A DNA stretch of 64,000 bases from Anaerosporomusa subterranea. Its GTDB lineage: Bacteria; Bacillota; Negativicutes; Sporomusales; Acetonemataceae. Each line of letters starts with the position of its first letter. Position 1 is the first letter of the stretch. Of the stretch, positions 1 to 8,073 are shown one piece after another. The DNA lies in the NCBI RefSeq assembly GCF_001611555.1, contig NZ_LSGP01000017.1, positions 434,001 through 498,000 of the forward strand, given 5' to 3'. The notes under the pieces were generated by a model. That model had not been told where the DNA came from. It saw nothing but the letters and a program-made list of their open reading frames with translations, and ran no database searches. The translations under genes and the position numbers were made by a program.

Positions 1-1
1 A

Positions 2-781
2 CTGCGGTTGCGTTCGCTTAAAAACACGGTGGACAAGGCTGAAGCTCTCACAGAACAAGTGGGTCTGGCGCTCGGATTTCTCGGTGAACAAATGGGTGCA
101 GCGCTAAATCATATTGAGAGTTTGCAACAACGCCAGCTATTTGGCGTGAAGATTATCAAAGCCCAGGAAGAAGAACGTCGCCGGGTTGCCCGCGATATCC
201 ATGACGGTCCTGCCCAGGCGTTAGCAAATGTTGTGTTTCGTGCCGAAGTTTGTGAGCGTTTAATGGACTCTGATCTGGCGCGATCTAAAGTTGAGCTGAG
301 CGATTTACGCGAACAAGTGCGGGCTGTTCTTAAGGATACCCGAAAGATGATCTTTGGCTTGAGACCGATGACGCTTGACGATCTTGGTTTGGCGCCTACG
401 ATTAAACGTCTCTTAGATGTTATGCGGGAGCGAACGGGTGTTGTTGGCGATTTGCGTATTAGTGGTCAGGAACAACGGTTTGATTCTGCCATTGAAATCG
501 GGCTATTCCGGGTCGTGCAAGAAACGCTGACTAATGTGGAAAAACATGCCCAAGCAAGCTTTGTGCGTGTTCGCATTGATTTTCGCCAGCAAGCCATTTC
601 TCTGTTAATTGAAGATGATGGCAAAGGTTTTGATACATCCGTTTCGGCAGGTTCTGATCATTTTGGCCTATCCGGAATGAAGGAGCGTATTGACCTAATC
701 GGCGGTGAAATTAAGATAAGCTCCCAGCTCGGCAAAGGAACAAAGGTATATATTCGTGTGAGCTTACCGGAACGGTCTTGA
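2..781 (+). CDS. DegS-like sensor histidine kinase, 5' end outside window
   Basis: C-terminal 259 residues of a HisKA_3-type histidine kinase. The frame is open to the first base, so the N-terminus lies outside the window. The dimerisation/phosphoacceptor segment carries VARDIHDGPAQ, with the His that is autophosphorylated in the DegS/NarL-partner class. The ATPase domain follows, with an N-box around ETLTNVEKHAQ, DDGKGFD and a G-rich segment GLSGMKERI. No membrane segment is visible, as in cytoplasmic DegS. DegS normally phosphorylates the response regulator DegU. No partner regulator is visible here because the upstream side is cut off. Family assignment is firm; calling it DegS itself is inference. 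Confidence 0.85.
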   Translation: MRLRSLKNTVDKAEALTEQVGLALGFLGEQMGAALNHIESLQQRQLFGVKIIKAQEEERRRVARDIHDGPAQALANVVFRAEVCERLMDSDLARSKVELSDLREQVRAVLKDTRKMIFGLRPMTLDDLGLAPTIKRLLDVMRERTGVVGDLRISGQEQRFDSAIEIGLFRVVQETLTNVEKHAQASFVRVRIDFRQQAISLLIEDDGKGFDTSVSAGSDHFGLSGMKERIDLIGGEIKISSQLGKGTKVYIRVSLPERS

Positions 782-808
782 CCCTGCTTGCTGACTGGGT
801 GTTTCTGG

Positions 809-837
809 TTGTACGCTTCTGTACCCTGTGATACAAT
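809..837 (+). promoter_or_regulatory. Predicted sigma-A promoter for the decarboxylase-tmk operon
   Basis: The -35 is TTGTAC (809-814) and the -10 is TACAAT (832-837), with a 17-base spacer and a TGn extended -10 at 829-831. It lies about 110 bases before the TTG start at 948. The rest of the 782-947 gap shows no gene. Confidence 0.65.
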
Positions 838-947
838 AATGAAAGACTTGAATATATACTGCCAGGACATACTAGGTGTATTCTTTGTTGGGGAAAACAG
901 GTGTAGTGTTTTGAATTAAACGCTTGAATCTCAAGAGGAGGATACGC

Positions 948-2417
948 TTGACACAGTTTCAACAAAATGATACTCCACTATTGGCAGCTATGAGGCATTA
1001 TGTAAAAGATCAGGTAAGGCCGTTTCACACCCCCGGTCATAAGCAAGGCAAAGGCATGCATCCATCTCTAGCCGGAATCTTAGGGCCGGATACATTAGCG
1101 CTCGACTTGGCGTTAATGCATGAGCTTGACGATCTGCACGAGCCGCATAGCTGTATAAAAGCGGCTCAGGACTTAGCTGCTGAATTATATGGCGCTGACC
1201 ACAGCTATTTCGTCGTTAACGGCACTACTGGCGGTATTTACGCCATGATTCTGGCCATAGCCGGACCAGGTGATAAGATCCTCGTCCCTCGCAATGTTCA
1301 CCGTTCGATCATTGGCGGTATCATTATCGCTGGCGCGATGCCTGTATTCATGCAACCAGAAGTCGATATTGAACTGGGGATTGCTATGGGTGTAACTCCT
1401 AGTACGGTGGCAGACACATTACAGTGCCACCCAGACGCTAAAGGTGTAGTTATCATCAATCCCACCTACTATGGCGTGGCTGCAGACTTAAAACAGATTG
1501 TGGACATTGTTCATAGCTATAACATACCGGTCGTGGTTGACGAAGCCCATGGGCCGCATCTAAAATTCAGCTCTCGGCTGCCAATCCAGGCACTTGACGC
1601 AGGCGCTGATATTTGCGCCCAAAGCACCCATAAAATTTTGGGCGCGATGACTCAATGCTCGATGGTTCACTGTCAAGATGGCTACATCAATGTTCCGCGA
1701 CTGAAGGCTATGTTGCAATTGGTGCAGTCTACCAGCCCCAATTATATTATGCTGGCTTCACTTGATGTGGCTCGCATGCAGATGGCAACAGAAGGCTCGC
1801 AACTCATTGAAACAGCCATAAACTTGGCAGAGTGGACAAGGCGTGAGATTAACACCATTCCTGGCCTTTACTGTTTCGGTAGGGAAAAGTTAACGGCGCC
1901 CGGAGTATATGCTCTTGATCCGACCAAGCTGACTGTTACCGTGAAGGGGCTCGGCTTCAAAGGCGCCGAGGCGGAACGTATTTTGCGCTCCAAATACAAT
2001 ATCCAGGCTGAACTGTCAGATATGTTTAATCTGTTATTCTTAATCACTATTGGCGACAGTGAGGAAGATGTCCGACATTTGGTCGATTCGTTACGTGATT
2101 TAGCGACAAATCATTTCGGTTCGCGCGATTTCGCGGCAGTGCAGGAAATTGATCTGCGCTATCCGCTAACACCTGAACAGGTGCTTTCACCGCGTGAGGC
2201 CCTTTTTGGCAATACTCGCAAAGTCGCATTCCGGGAATCAGTTGGCCAGGTGTGCGCCGAGATTGTCACTTTTTATCCGCCGGGGATTCCATTGCTGTGC
2301 CCAGGAGAACGGATATCCCGCGATGTTGCGGATTATTGTCGACGATTGCAGGAAGCTGGGCTACATATATCCGGACCTGAAGATTATACGTTGGAAACAA
2401 TTAAAGTGGTGGAGTAA
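948..2417 (+). CDS. Orn/Lys/Arg decarboxylase family protein (PLP, fold type I)
   Basis: About 489 residues of the group III PLP decarboxylase family (SpeA/Cad/YaaO type), which makes polyamine precursors such as agmatine, cadaverine or putrescine. An RPFHTPGHKQGKG motif lies near the N-terminus. The PLP-binding lysine sits in STHKILGAMTQ, and VDEAHGPHLKF supplies the cofactor-contacting Asp/His. The C-terminal domain ends with the family's FYPPGIPLLCPGE signature. I chose TTG at 948 because AGGAGG (936-941) sits six bases before it; the in-frame TTG at 924 has no ribosome site. The stop abuts tmk, as in B. subtilis yaaO-tmk. Substrate specificity cannot be read from the sequence. Confidence 0.9.
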   Translation: MTQFQQNDTPLLAAMRHYVKDQVRPFHTPGHKQGKGMHPSLAGILGPDTLALDLALMHELDDLHEPHSCIKAAQDLAAELYGADHSYFVVNGTTGGIYAMILAIAGPGDKILVPRNVHRSIIGGIIIAGAMPVFMQPEVDIELGIAMGVTPSTVADTLQCHPDAKGVVIINPTYYGVAADLKQIVDIVHSYNIPVVVDEAHGPHLKFSSRLPIQALDAGADICAQSTHKILGAMTQCSMVHCQDGYINVPRLKAMLQLVQSTSPNYIMLASLDVARMQMATEGSQLIETAINLAEWTRREINTIPGLYCFGREKLTAPGVYALDPTKLTVTVKGLGFKGAEAERILRSKYNIQAELSDMFNLLFLITIGDSEEDVRHLVDSLRDLATNHFGSRDFAAVQEIDLRYPLTPEQVLSPREALFGNTRKVAFRESVGQVCAEIVTFYPPGIPLLCPGERISRDVADYCRRLQEAGLHISGPEDYTLETIKVVE

Positions 2418-3047
2418 ATGCAGGGATTATTCATTAGTTTTGAGGGACTGGATGGAGCAGGTAAAACGACCCAGGTTCAGTTATTAACAGACCTGCTTAT
2501 CTCATCTGGCCATAAAGTAACGGTGACACGCGAGCCTGGCGGTACGCCGCTGGGTGATAAGATTCGCACATTACTCCTCGATCTGGCAAACAGTGAAATG
2601 TGCGCCGAGACCGAGGCGCTTCTCTATGCCGCAGCCCGGGCCCAGCATGTCGCCCAGGTTATCGCACCGGCACTGGCTAGGGGGGAGATCGTGATCACCG
2701 ATCGCTACACCGATTCTACGGTCGTTTACCAAGGGGCGGCCCGAACACTAAATAAGAACCAGCTCGAGGCCTTAAATGAATTTGCGGTTAAGGGCGTCAT
2801 GCCTGATCTTACGATTCTGCTAGATGCTGAAGTTGCTTTACTGCAATCTCGCTTGGCTGGCAGAGGAGAATGTGATCGGATCGAGCAAGAAGACGTAAAA
2901 TTCCACGAGGCTGTCCGACAGGGTTTTCTTGCCTTGGCGGCCCGACATTCCCGGATAAAAGTGGTGCCCGCGCTTGGCGAACAGTCTGACGTGCAGGCAG
3001 CAATCGCTACTGTCGTTAGACAGTTTCTGAAGGAGAGGCGGATATGA
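2418..3047 (+). CDS. tmk: Thymidylate kinase
   Basis: This 209-residue enzyme phosphorylates dTMP to dTDP for DNA synthesis. The N-terminal P-loop is FEGLDGAGKTTQ (residues 9-19). TREPGGTPLG is the dTMP-contacting DR(E)PG segment, and TDRYTDSTVVYQG (about residue 93) is the family signature. The ATG follows the upstream stop codon without a gap, with GGTGGAG as ribosome site inside the preceding gene, so the two are translationally linked. It overlaps the next gene by four bases (ATGA). Length is normal for the family. Confidence 0.97.
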   Translation: MQGLFISFEGLDGAGKTTQVQLLTDLLISSGHKVTVTREPGGTPLGDKIRTLLLDLANSEMCAETEALLYAAARAQHVAQVIAPALARGEIVITDRYTDSTVVYQGAARTLNKNQLEALNEFAVKGVMPDLTILLDAEVALLQSRLAGRGECDRIEQEDVKFHEAVRQGFLALAARHSRIKVVPALGEQSDVQAAIATVVRQFLKERRI

Positions 3048-3490
3048 AGATTAATCCTTTTGCTCCTTCTGGCGCCCAGACCTTCAACGAACCGGAAGCC
3101 AATTCTCGAACCGGTTCCGGCCAGGGGCAATTTATGGTAGATTTGGCTCAATCACAGGGCAAGCTTTCACGGCGCAGGCTGGATGCTTTCTTGGATGAAA
3201 TTACAGCCCAAGGCCAGCGACTTAGCCAGACGCCAACTTACTCTGAGCTCAAGGCTTACCGTACCCTGATCTCCAAGTTTATGGGGGAGGCGGTAAGCCA
3301 AATGTATACCGTCGATTCTCAGGCAGGCTGGGACCGACATGGCCGCCAAAAAATGTATACCACTATTAAGAAGATTGATCACGAATTAGCCGCGTTGACT
3401 GAAGACATTCGTCAAGGCCAAGAACGGCAGATCTCAATTGCTGCAAGGTTGGATGGGATAAAGGGTATGTTGGTCGACCTTTACTCGTAG
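3044..3490 (+). CDS. yaaR: YaaR family protein (DUF327)
   Basis: A 148-residue soluble, mostly helical protein of the YaaR/DUF327 family, function unknown. Recognised by its position between tmk and holB and by the family-like C-terminal segment around SELKAYRTLISKFMGEAVSQ, then KKIDHELAALTEDI and a final GMLVDLYS. The start overlaps the tmk stop (ATGA) and AAGGAGAGG precedes it. B. subtilis has yaaQ between tmk and yaaR; it is absent here. The stop codon's last base is the first base of a family A repeat (3490-3668). Confidence 0.85.
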   Translation: MKINPFAPSGAQTFNEPEANSRTGSGQGQFMVDLAQSQGKLSRRRLDAFLDEITAQGQRLSQTPTYSELKAYRTLISKFMGEAVSQMYTVDSQAGWDRHGRQKMYTTIKKIDHELAALTEDIRQGQERQISIAARLDGIKGMLVDLYS

Positions 3491-3668
3491 AGGCTGTTAT
3501 AAAACGCCCATCTGCGTTACTTCAGCCTCCTGCGGTTACTTGCTTGCGTACCCCGTGTACGCGGTGATGCTAACTAACCAGGTGGCTACAATCGCTGTTA
3601 CGTCGCATAGGTAACAACGTAGCGTAATCCTCGTCGCGCCTAGCATCTGGACATTTTCTAACAGCCTC
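3490..3668. repeat. Family A hairpin element, copy 1
   Basis: Perfect 10-base terminal inverted arms: GAGGCTGTTA (3490-3499) and TAACAGCCTC (3659-3668). Inside are the family marks CATCTGCGTT near the left end and TAGCATCTGG near the right end, plus an inner GCGTAC/GTACGC hairpin. The right arm runs into TTTTATTTT, so the arms look like an intrinsic terminator for yaaR with the element body in its loop. It fills most of the yaaR-holB gap. Confidence 0.8.
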
Positions 3669-3776
3669 TTTTATTTTATGGTGGGTATTTTGAAACCCGT
3701 TCTGATAGAGGCCCTCTGAGCGGCTTGAGGAACGGATTTGTACGAGAGACGTACGTTATCACAAGGAGCAAGACAG

Positions 3777-4763
3777 ATGTTTTGGAATGACATTGTTGGC
3801 CATCAAGAGGCTATTTCTATGCTGCGGCGGTTGGTTGATTCTGACCGCGTGCCGCACGCCATATTAGTCGTGGGGTCGAAAGGCATAGGTAAAGGATTGA
3901 TTGCGCATACGCTGGCTGCGGCGATGCTTTGTCAAGCGGATGCTGGCAAGCCGTGCGGCGTATGTGCATCCTGTCGCAAAATAACCGCAAGCTCTCATCC
4001 TGATTTAGTTCGCTTTGAGTCGAATGGCGAGAATTTGAAAATTGAACAAATGCGCGACCTGCAGAGTGCGGCGGCGTTGTCACCGGTAATGGGCGGCCGC
4101 CGGGCAGTCATTATCGAGGACGCAGAGAGGCTGACACTGCCTGCGGCGAACAGTTTGTTAAAGATACTTGAAGAGCCAAGTCAAAGTCTGTTATTTATTT
4201 TAACCGCCGAATCAGTTCACAGTTTACTGAACACCATCGTTTCCCGCTGCCGGATATTTCGCTTAGCACCCGTGGCGGCAGATTCGCTTGAAGTAGCGCT
4301 CGTTAAAGCCGGCTACTCAGCTGATGGTGCCGATGTGGCCGCCCGTCTGAGTGGTGGTCGTCTCGGCAGGGCAATGGCTTTACTCGAGCCGGGCGGTCTT
4401 ATCGCTAGGGATAAGGCGCTTGCTGTTTTGCGTCAGCTGCCGGAAATCCGCACATTAAGTGGCTGGAATGCAGTGATTCGTCTCGAAGGTAGTGAGGCAG
4501 ACAGCATGCCGGAAGTGATAGAACAACTTATCTTTCTACTGAGGGACATGCTCTTGCTACGTTGCGGCTGTGATAGTCTAGTTTTCAATATTGATTTGTC
4601 AGATGAATTGAATGAAATAGTTGGCGGTTGGAGTGAAGCAGGCCTCCGACGTGCGCTCAAAACATTGATGGAAGATTCGCGTGCGCTTACAGGAAACGCC
4701 AATAGCCGCCTGCTCTGCGAAACGTTGTTATTGCGACTAAGAGAATACCATGCTGTCTCTTAA
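3777..4763 (+). CDS. holB: DNA polymerase III delta' subunit
   Basis: 328-residue clamp-loader AAA+ subunit. A Walker-A-like GSKGIGKG (residues 33-40) is followed by a four-cysteine zinc module (Cys52, 60, 63, 66). NSLLKILEEPS and the SRC arginine-finger motif (VSRCRIFRL) are characteristic. The start is ATG at 3777, preceded by AAGGAG (3763-3768); an in-frame extension to 3738 lacks a ribosome site. It lies between yaaR and ricT, as in B. subtilis. Confidence 0.95.
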   Translation: MFWNDIVGHQEAISMLRRLVDSDRVPHAILVVGSKGIGKGLIAHTLAAAMLCQADAGKPCGVCASCRKITASSHPDLVRFESNGENLKIEQMRDLQSAAALSPVMGGRRAVIIEDAERLTLPAANSLLKILEEPSQSLLFILTAESVHSLLNTIVSRCRIFRLAPVAADSLEVALVKAGYSADGADVAARLSGGRLGRAMALLEPGGLIARDKALAVLRQLPEIRTLSGWNAVIRLEGSEADSMPEVIEQLIFLLRDMLLLRCGCDSLVFNIDLSDELNEIVGGWSEAGLRRALKTLMEDSRALTGNANSRLLCETLLLRLREYHAVS

Positions 4764-4767
4764 ATGC

Positions 4768-5053
4768 AGGCCGTTGATAAAGCCCCATCTGCGTTGGCAC
4801 CCGCAAGGGGTATGCCGCCAACTCCATTGGACAGGACGTCCAGGTACCGCGAAGGCCATGGACGGCCGAGAGCGGTGAAGGGCGCTAAAGCGCCAAGAGT
4901 TGCGCAATGCCACGCCGACCCATTGCTAGCGTACCCTTTAGTACGCGTCGCTGCAGGGTCAACGAGGCTGCCTAGTGATGCTGTACTGCTGTTCGGCATC
5001 AAGTTCATAAGCGGTCTCATAGTTAACAACACCTAGGGATTTCTGAACGGCCT
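4768..5053. repeat. Family A hairpin element, copy 2 (long form)
   Basis: Fills the holB-ricT gap. Terminal arms AGGCCGTT (4768-4775) and AACGGCCT (5046-5053) pair perfectly. It contains CATCTGCGTTG near the left and the conserved inner hairpin around GCTAGCGTACCC/GTACGCGTCGC. An extra segment of about 80 bases (4820-4900) recurs inverted in copy 9 (38870-38945). Reading frames across it are chance; no gene is supported. Confidence 0.75.
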
Positions 5054-5082
5054 GGTGAGCAGACCTAAAAGGAGGCGATTCG

Positions 5083-5892
5083 GTGCAAACCGTTGTTGGA
5101 GTACGATTTAAACAAGCTGGGAAAATATATTATTTTGATCCGGGTGAGGTCCAATTGCAAGTAGAGGATCACGTGATAGTGGAAACCGCCCGCGGTATGG
5201 AGTTCGGGACTGTTGTTATCGGGCCACGGCAGGTGTCGGAAGAGCAGATTATTCAACCGCTTAAACCCGTTATCCGGCGTGCAACAGTTCAGGATGAAAC
5301 CAAGGTGAAAGACAATAGTTTAAAAGAAAAAGAGGCTTTCTCTGTCTGCGAACAGAAAATTATCACTCATAATCTGCCGATGAACTTGGTTGATGTGGAA
5401 TATACGTTTGACGTCAATAAGATTATCTTCTACTTTACCGCTGAGGGGCGTATCGACTTTCGCGATTTGGTGAAAGACCTTGCCAGTGTATTCCGTACCC
5501 GTATTGAACTGCGGCAAATTGGCGTTCGTGATGAAGCCAAAATGATGGGTGGAATTGGTTGTTGCGGGCGTCCGCTGTGTTGCTCGACATTTCTTGGTGA
5601 CTTTGAGCCGGTGTCAATTCGCATGGCTAAGGAGCAAAATCTTTCGCTTAATCCAACAAAAATTTCCGGTATTTGTGGCCGACTGATGTGCTGTCTCAAA
5701 TATGAGAGTGATTGCTATAACGGTTCCTGCTGTAAGAAGGTGGCTCAGCCACGCGTTGGCGCCGATGTTGTTACTATCGATGGCGATGGCAAGGTACATA
5801 CACTGAACCCGTCGAAGAAAACGGCAACTGTTGTTTTTGCAGACGGTCAATCGAAAAGCTATCCGTGGGAAGAGCTGGTAGAAAAAGAGTGA
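5083..5892 (+). CDS. ricT: RicT/YaaT, PSP1-domain regulator of RNA processing and sporulation
   Basis: 269 residues, GTG start preceded by AAAAGGAGG (5067-5075). The PSP1 domain contains the cysteine-rich core GGIGCCGRPLCCSTF and GICGRLMCCLKYE. In B. subtilis RicT works with RicA and RicF (a Y complex with iron-sulphur clusters) to support RNase Y-dependent mRNA maturation and phosphorelay activity. These family facts fit a spore former. The yabA gene that follows ricT in B. subtilis is missing; trmN follows directly and overlaps. Confidence 0.93.
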   Translation: MQTVVGVRFKQAGKIYYFDPGEVQLQVEDHVIVETARGMEFGTVVIGPRQVSEEQIIQPLKPVIRRATVQDETKVKDNSLKEKEAFSVCEQKIITHNLPMNLVDVEYTFDVNKIIFYFTAEGRIDFRDLVKDLASVFRTRIELRQIGVRDEAKMMGGIGCCGRPLCCSTFLGDFEPVSIRMAKEQNLSLNPTKISGICGRLMCCLKYESDCYNGSCCKKVAQPRVGADVVTIDGDGKVHTLNPSKKTATVVFADGQSKSYPWEELVEKE

Positions 5893-6656
5893 GTCTGCCA
5901 CCGCTTACTTCGCACGGCGAACGGATTGATGATCTGGTAATTGGCGGCTTGCAGATCATTCAGCTTCCGGAGGAATTTTGCTTTACGCTAGATGCTGTCC
6001 TGTTAGCTCATTTTGCCTCTGTGGCCCCCGGCGTCAAGGCTGTTGACCTCGGAACAGGCACAGGGGCTGTCGCTTTGTTGCTGGCCGCACGGGGTGCCCA
6101 AGTGATCGGGATTGAACTGAACCCGCGGTCGGCTGGCATGGCTGCACGCAGTGTCAAGTTAAACCAGCTAGAATCAACAGTTTCCATTGTTTGTCATGAT
6201 TTGAAGCTAATTCGGGAGATACTACCCTCAGGTGAGTTTCCGCTGGTGGTCGCGAACCCTCCCTACCGTGTTCCCGGACACGGCTTGCTTAACCCAAAGG
6301 ACACAGTAGCTGCCGCCAGGCATGAGTTGACTGCTACTCTCGCCGATGTCATTGCTGCAGCCCGCTATTTGGTCAAATATAGAGGTCGTTTCGCTCTTGT
6401 CCATCTACCTGAGCGAATGGCCGAAATTCTTAAGGCAATGACTGACGCAGGTCTTGAACCAAAGCGTCTGCGGCTGGTTTATCCTTATCCGGATAAGAAG
6501 CCGAAGTTTTTACTGGTAGAAGGAATAAGAGGCGCGCGGCCCGGGCTTGAGGTCTTGCCGCCGCTTTTTGTCTACTCTGCTCCGGGAGAATATAGTCAGG
6601 AGATTAGAGAATACTACCAGGCCGACCTAGATAACGGGAACGACGGGGCACGCTAA
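5889..6656 (+). CDS. trmN: tRNA1(Val) adenine-37 N6-methyltransferase (TrmN6/YabB)
   Basis: About 255-residue SAM-dependent methyltransferase. Motif I is AVDLGTGTGAVALLLA and the catalytic NPPY box is VVANPPYRVPG, typical of N6-adenine methylases that modify A37 of tRNA. I favour GTG at 5889, which overlaps the ricT stop as GTGA and gives the usual family N-terminus; ATG at 5865 is a longer alternative with no better ribosome site. The stop codon lies at the edge of a family B repeat. yazA, found between yabB and rsmI in B. subtilis, is absent. Confidence 0.9.
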   Translation: MSLPPLTSHGERIDDLVIGGLQIIQLPEEFCFTLDAVLLAHFASVAPGVKAVDLGTGTGAVALLLAARGAQVIGIELNPRSAGMAARSVKLNQLESTVSIVCHDLKLIREILPSGEFPLVVANPPYRVPGHGLLNPKDTVAAARHELTATLADVIAAARYLVKYRGRFALVHLPERMAEILKAMTDAGLEPKRLRLVYPYPDKKPKFLLVEGIRGARPGLEVLPPLFVYSAPGEYSQEIREYYQADLDNGNDGAR

Positions 6657-6772
6657 CCGCAGAGTACGCGGAGTATACAGAGGGTCCGCAGAGGTACTGT
6701 CTATTATATAACGCAATCCTCTGTGTCCTCTGCCAACCCTCTGTGCACTCTGTGTAGAACGTTCTCTCCACC
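6653..6772. repeat. Family B palindromic repeat, copy 1
   Basis: The left arm is CTAACCGCAGAGTACGCGG followed by CAGAGGG-type units. The right arm is built of CCTCTGTG, CCTCTGCC and CACTCTGTGTAG units, roughly its reverse complement, around an A/T-rich centre near 6700. It ends just before the rsmI ribosome site. Confidence 0.75.
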
Positions 6773-6800
6773 ACTCTAAATCTGCGTCCAGGAGAATGAC

Positions 6801-7649
6801 ATGAATCAAATTCAAGCAGGGACTTTGTATATCTGTGGCACGCCGATCGGCAACCTTGAGGATATGACTTTTCGGGCGGTACGGGTTTTGCGCGAGGCGA
6901 CAGTAATTGCCGCCGAAGATACTCGCCATACACGTAAGCTGCTTACTCATTTTGATATACATACCCCACTGGTTAGCTACCATGAACATAATAAAGCCAG
7001 CATCGGTCCGATGCTGGTCGAGCGGCTGCTTGCCGGAGAAACCATTGCTGTCGTTAGTGATGCAGGCATGCCTGGTATCTCTGACCCAGGCGCCGATTTG
7101 GCCGCTCTGTCCATTGCCGCTGGTATCACAGTAGTCCCTATACCAGGCGCTAGTGCCGCGCTTTGTGCGTTGGTCGCCTCTGGACTGGACACGCGCACCT
7201 TTTCGTTTATCGGGTTTCCGCCGAAAACGGCCAAGAAACGGCGCGAGTTATTCCTAAAGCTGGTAGAACATGAACATACACTCATCTTCTATGAGTCGCC
7301 GCATCACCTGAAGGCGACACTGGCTGAATTGGCCCAGGTCCTTGGCCAGCGACAAGCAGTTGTCGGCAGAGAGCTGACCAAAAAGTTTGAACAGTTCGTG
7401 CGTGGTGACTTCGCTAGCTTGCAAGATCATTTTGCAAAAAATGATCCTCGCGGTGAATGTACCATTATCGTGGCCGGGCAGACTGATAACGTAGCAGGCA
7501 CAGTGAAGGAACAGAACCTGCCTAGTCCGGTTGAGGCGGTAGCCGAACTCATCACAGGCGGCATGAATAAAAAAGATGCCATCCGTAAGGTGGCATCTGA
7601 GCGGGGCCTGTCCAAGCGCGATGTATACAACGCCGTGCTGGATATGTAG
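6801..7649 (+). CDS. rsmI: 16S rRNA (cytidine-1402-2'-O)-methyltransferase
   Basis: 282-residue tetrapyrrole-methylase-fold enzyme that 2'-O-methylates C1402 in the ribosomal decoding site with SAM. Visible motifs are CGTPIGNLEDMTFRA, AEDTRHTRKLL, SDAGMPGISDPG and FIGFPPKTAKKR. The C-terminal helical tail ends with GLSKRDVYNAVL. The start at 6801 has GGAG (6791-6794) upstream. It ends one base short of the convergent abrB stop region. Confidence 0.96.
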   Translation: MNQIQAGTLYICGTPIGNLEDMTFRAVRVLREATVIAAEDTRHTRKLLTHFDIHTPLVSYHEHNKASIGPMLVERLLAGETIAVVSDAGMPGISDPGADLAALSIAAGITVVPIPGASAALCALVASGLDTRTFSFIGFPPKTAKKRRELFLKLVEHEHTLIFYESPHHLKATLAELAQVLGQRQAVVGRELTKKFEQFVRGDFASLQDHFAKNDPRGECTIIVAGQTDNVAGTVKEQNLPSPVEAVAELITGGMNKKDAIRKVASERGLSKRDVYNAVLDM

Positions 7650-7650
7650 T

Positions 7651-7899
7651 TTAGACTGTACGGGAGCTCATTGCGTTTAGGCATTCTTTGCAAACGTTTT
7701 TATTTTTGTAGTTGACGACTTCGTCGGCGTTGCCGCAGAAAACGCAAGCTGGCTCGTATTTACGGAGAATGATTTTATCACTGTCCACGTATATCTCGAG
7801 AGCGTCTTTTTCTTCGATGTCTAAAGTCCTACGTAGTTCGATCGGGATGACCACCCGGCCAAGCTCGTCCACTTTACGTACAATTCCAGTTGATTTCAT
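7651..7899 (-). CDS. abrB: AbrB-family transition-state regulator with C-terminal Cys pairs
   Basis: 82-residue DNA-binding protein. The N-terminal SpoVT/AbrB swapped-hairpin domain is STGIVRKVDELGRVVIPIE and onward. The C-terminal part has CVFCG and CKECL, two CxxC pairs that may bind zinc, a feature of clostridial-type AbrB. I chose the ATG at 7899, with a G-rich GGGGGGAGAA ribosome site, over an extension to 7935. In B. subtilis AbrB represses post-exponential genes. Position before metG matches B. subtilis abrB-metS, where both are also divergent. Confidence 0.93.
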   Translation of the reverse strand: MKSTGIVRKVDELGRVVIPIELRRTLDIEEKDALEIYVDSDKIILRKYEPACVFCGNADEVVNYKNKNVCKECLNAMSSRTV

Positions 7900-7950
7900 T
7901 TTATAAATTCTCCCCCCAACTACATAATTCGACAAAAATGTCTTACCTTG

Positions 7951-7979
7951 ATAATACCAGTTATTACAAGACTTGTCAA
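7951..7979 (-). promoter_or_regulatory. Sigma-A promoter of abrB
   Basis: On the minus strand the -35 is TTGACA (7979-7974) and the -10 is TATTAT (7956-7951), with a 17-base spacer. The predicted start near 7944 sits beside an inverted repeat, GACAAAAATGTC (7931-7942), a possible operator (inference). Confidence 0.75.
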
Positions 7980-8073
7980 TATACTTCCCGAAATGTTGTA
8001 TTTTTTTGTAAAATCATTACTTTATTTGACAGAACAAAACTAATTAGTTTTTTAATAATAAGGAGGATCTTCT

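Noticed and set aside
8026-8056. TTGACA as a -35 for metG
   Set aside because: The only -10-like sequence (TTTAAT) would place the transcript start inside the ribosome site.
7936-8073. T-box riboswitch before metG
   Set aside because: The gap is too short and lacks T-box sequence and a terminator.
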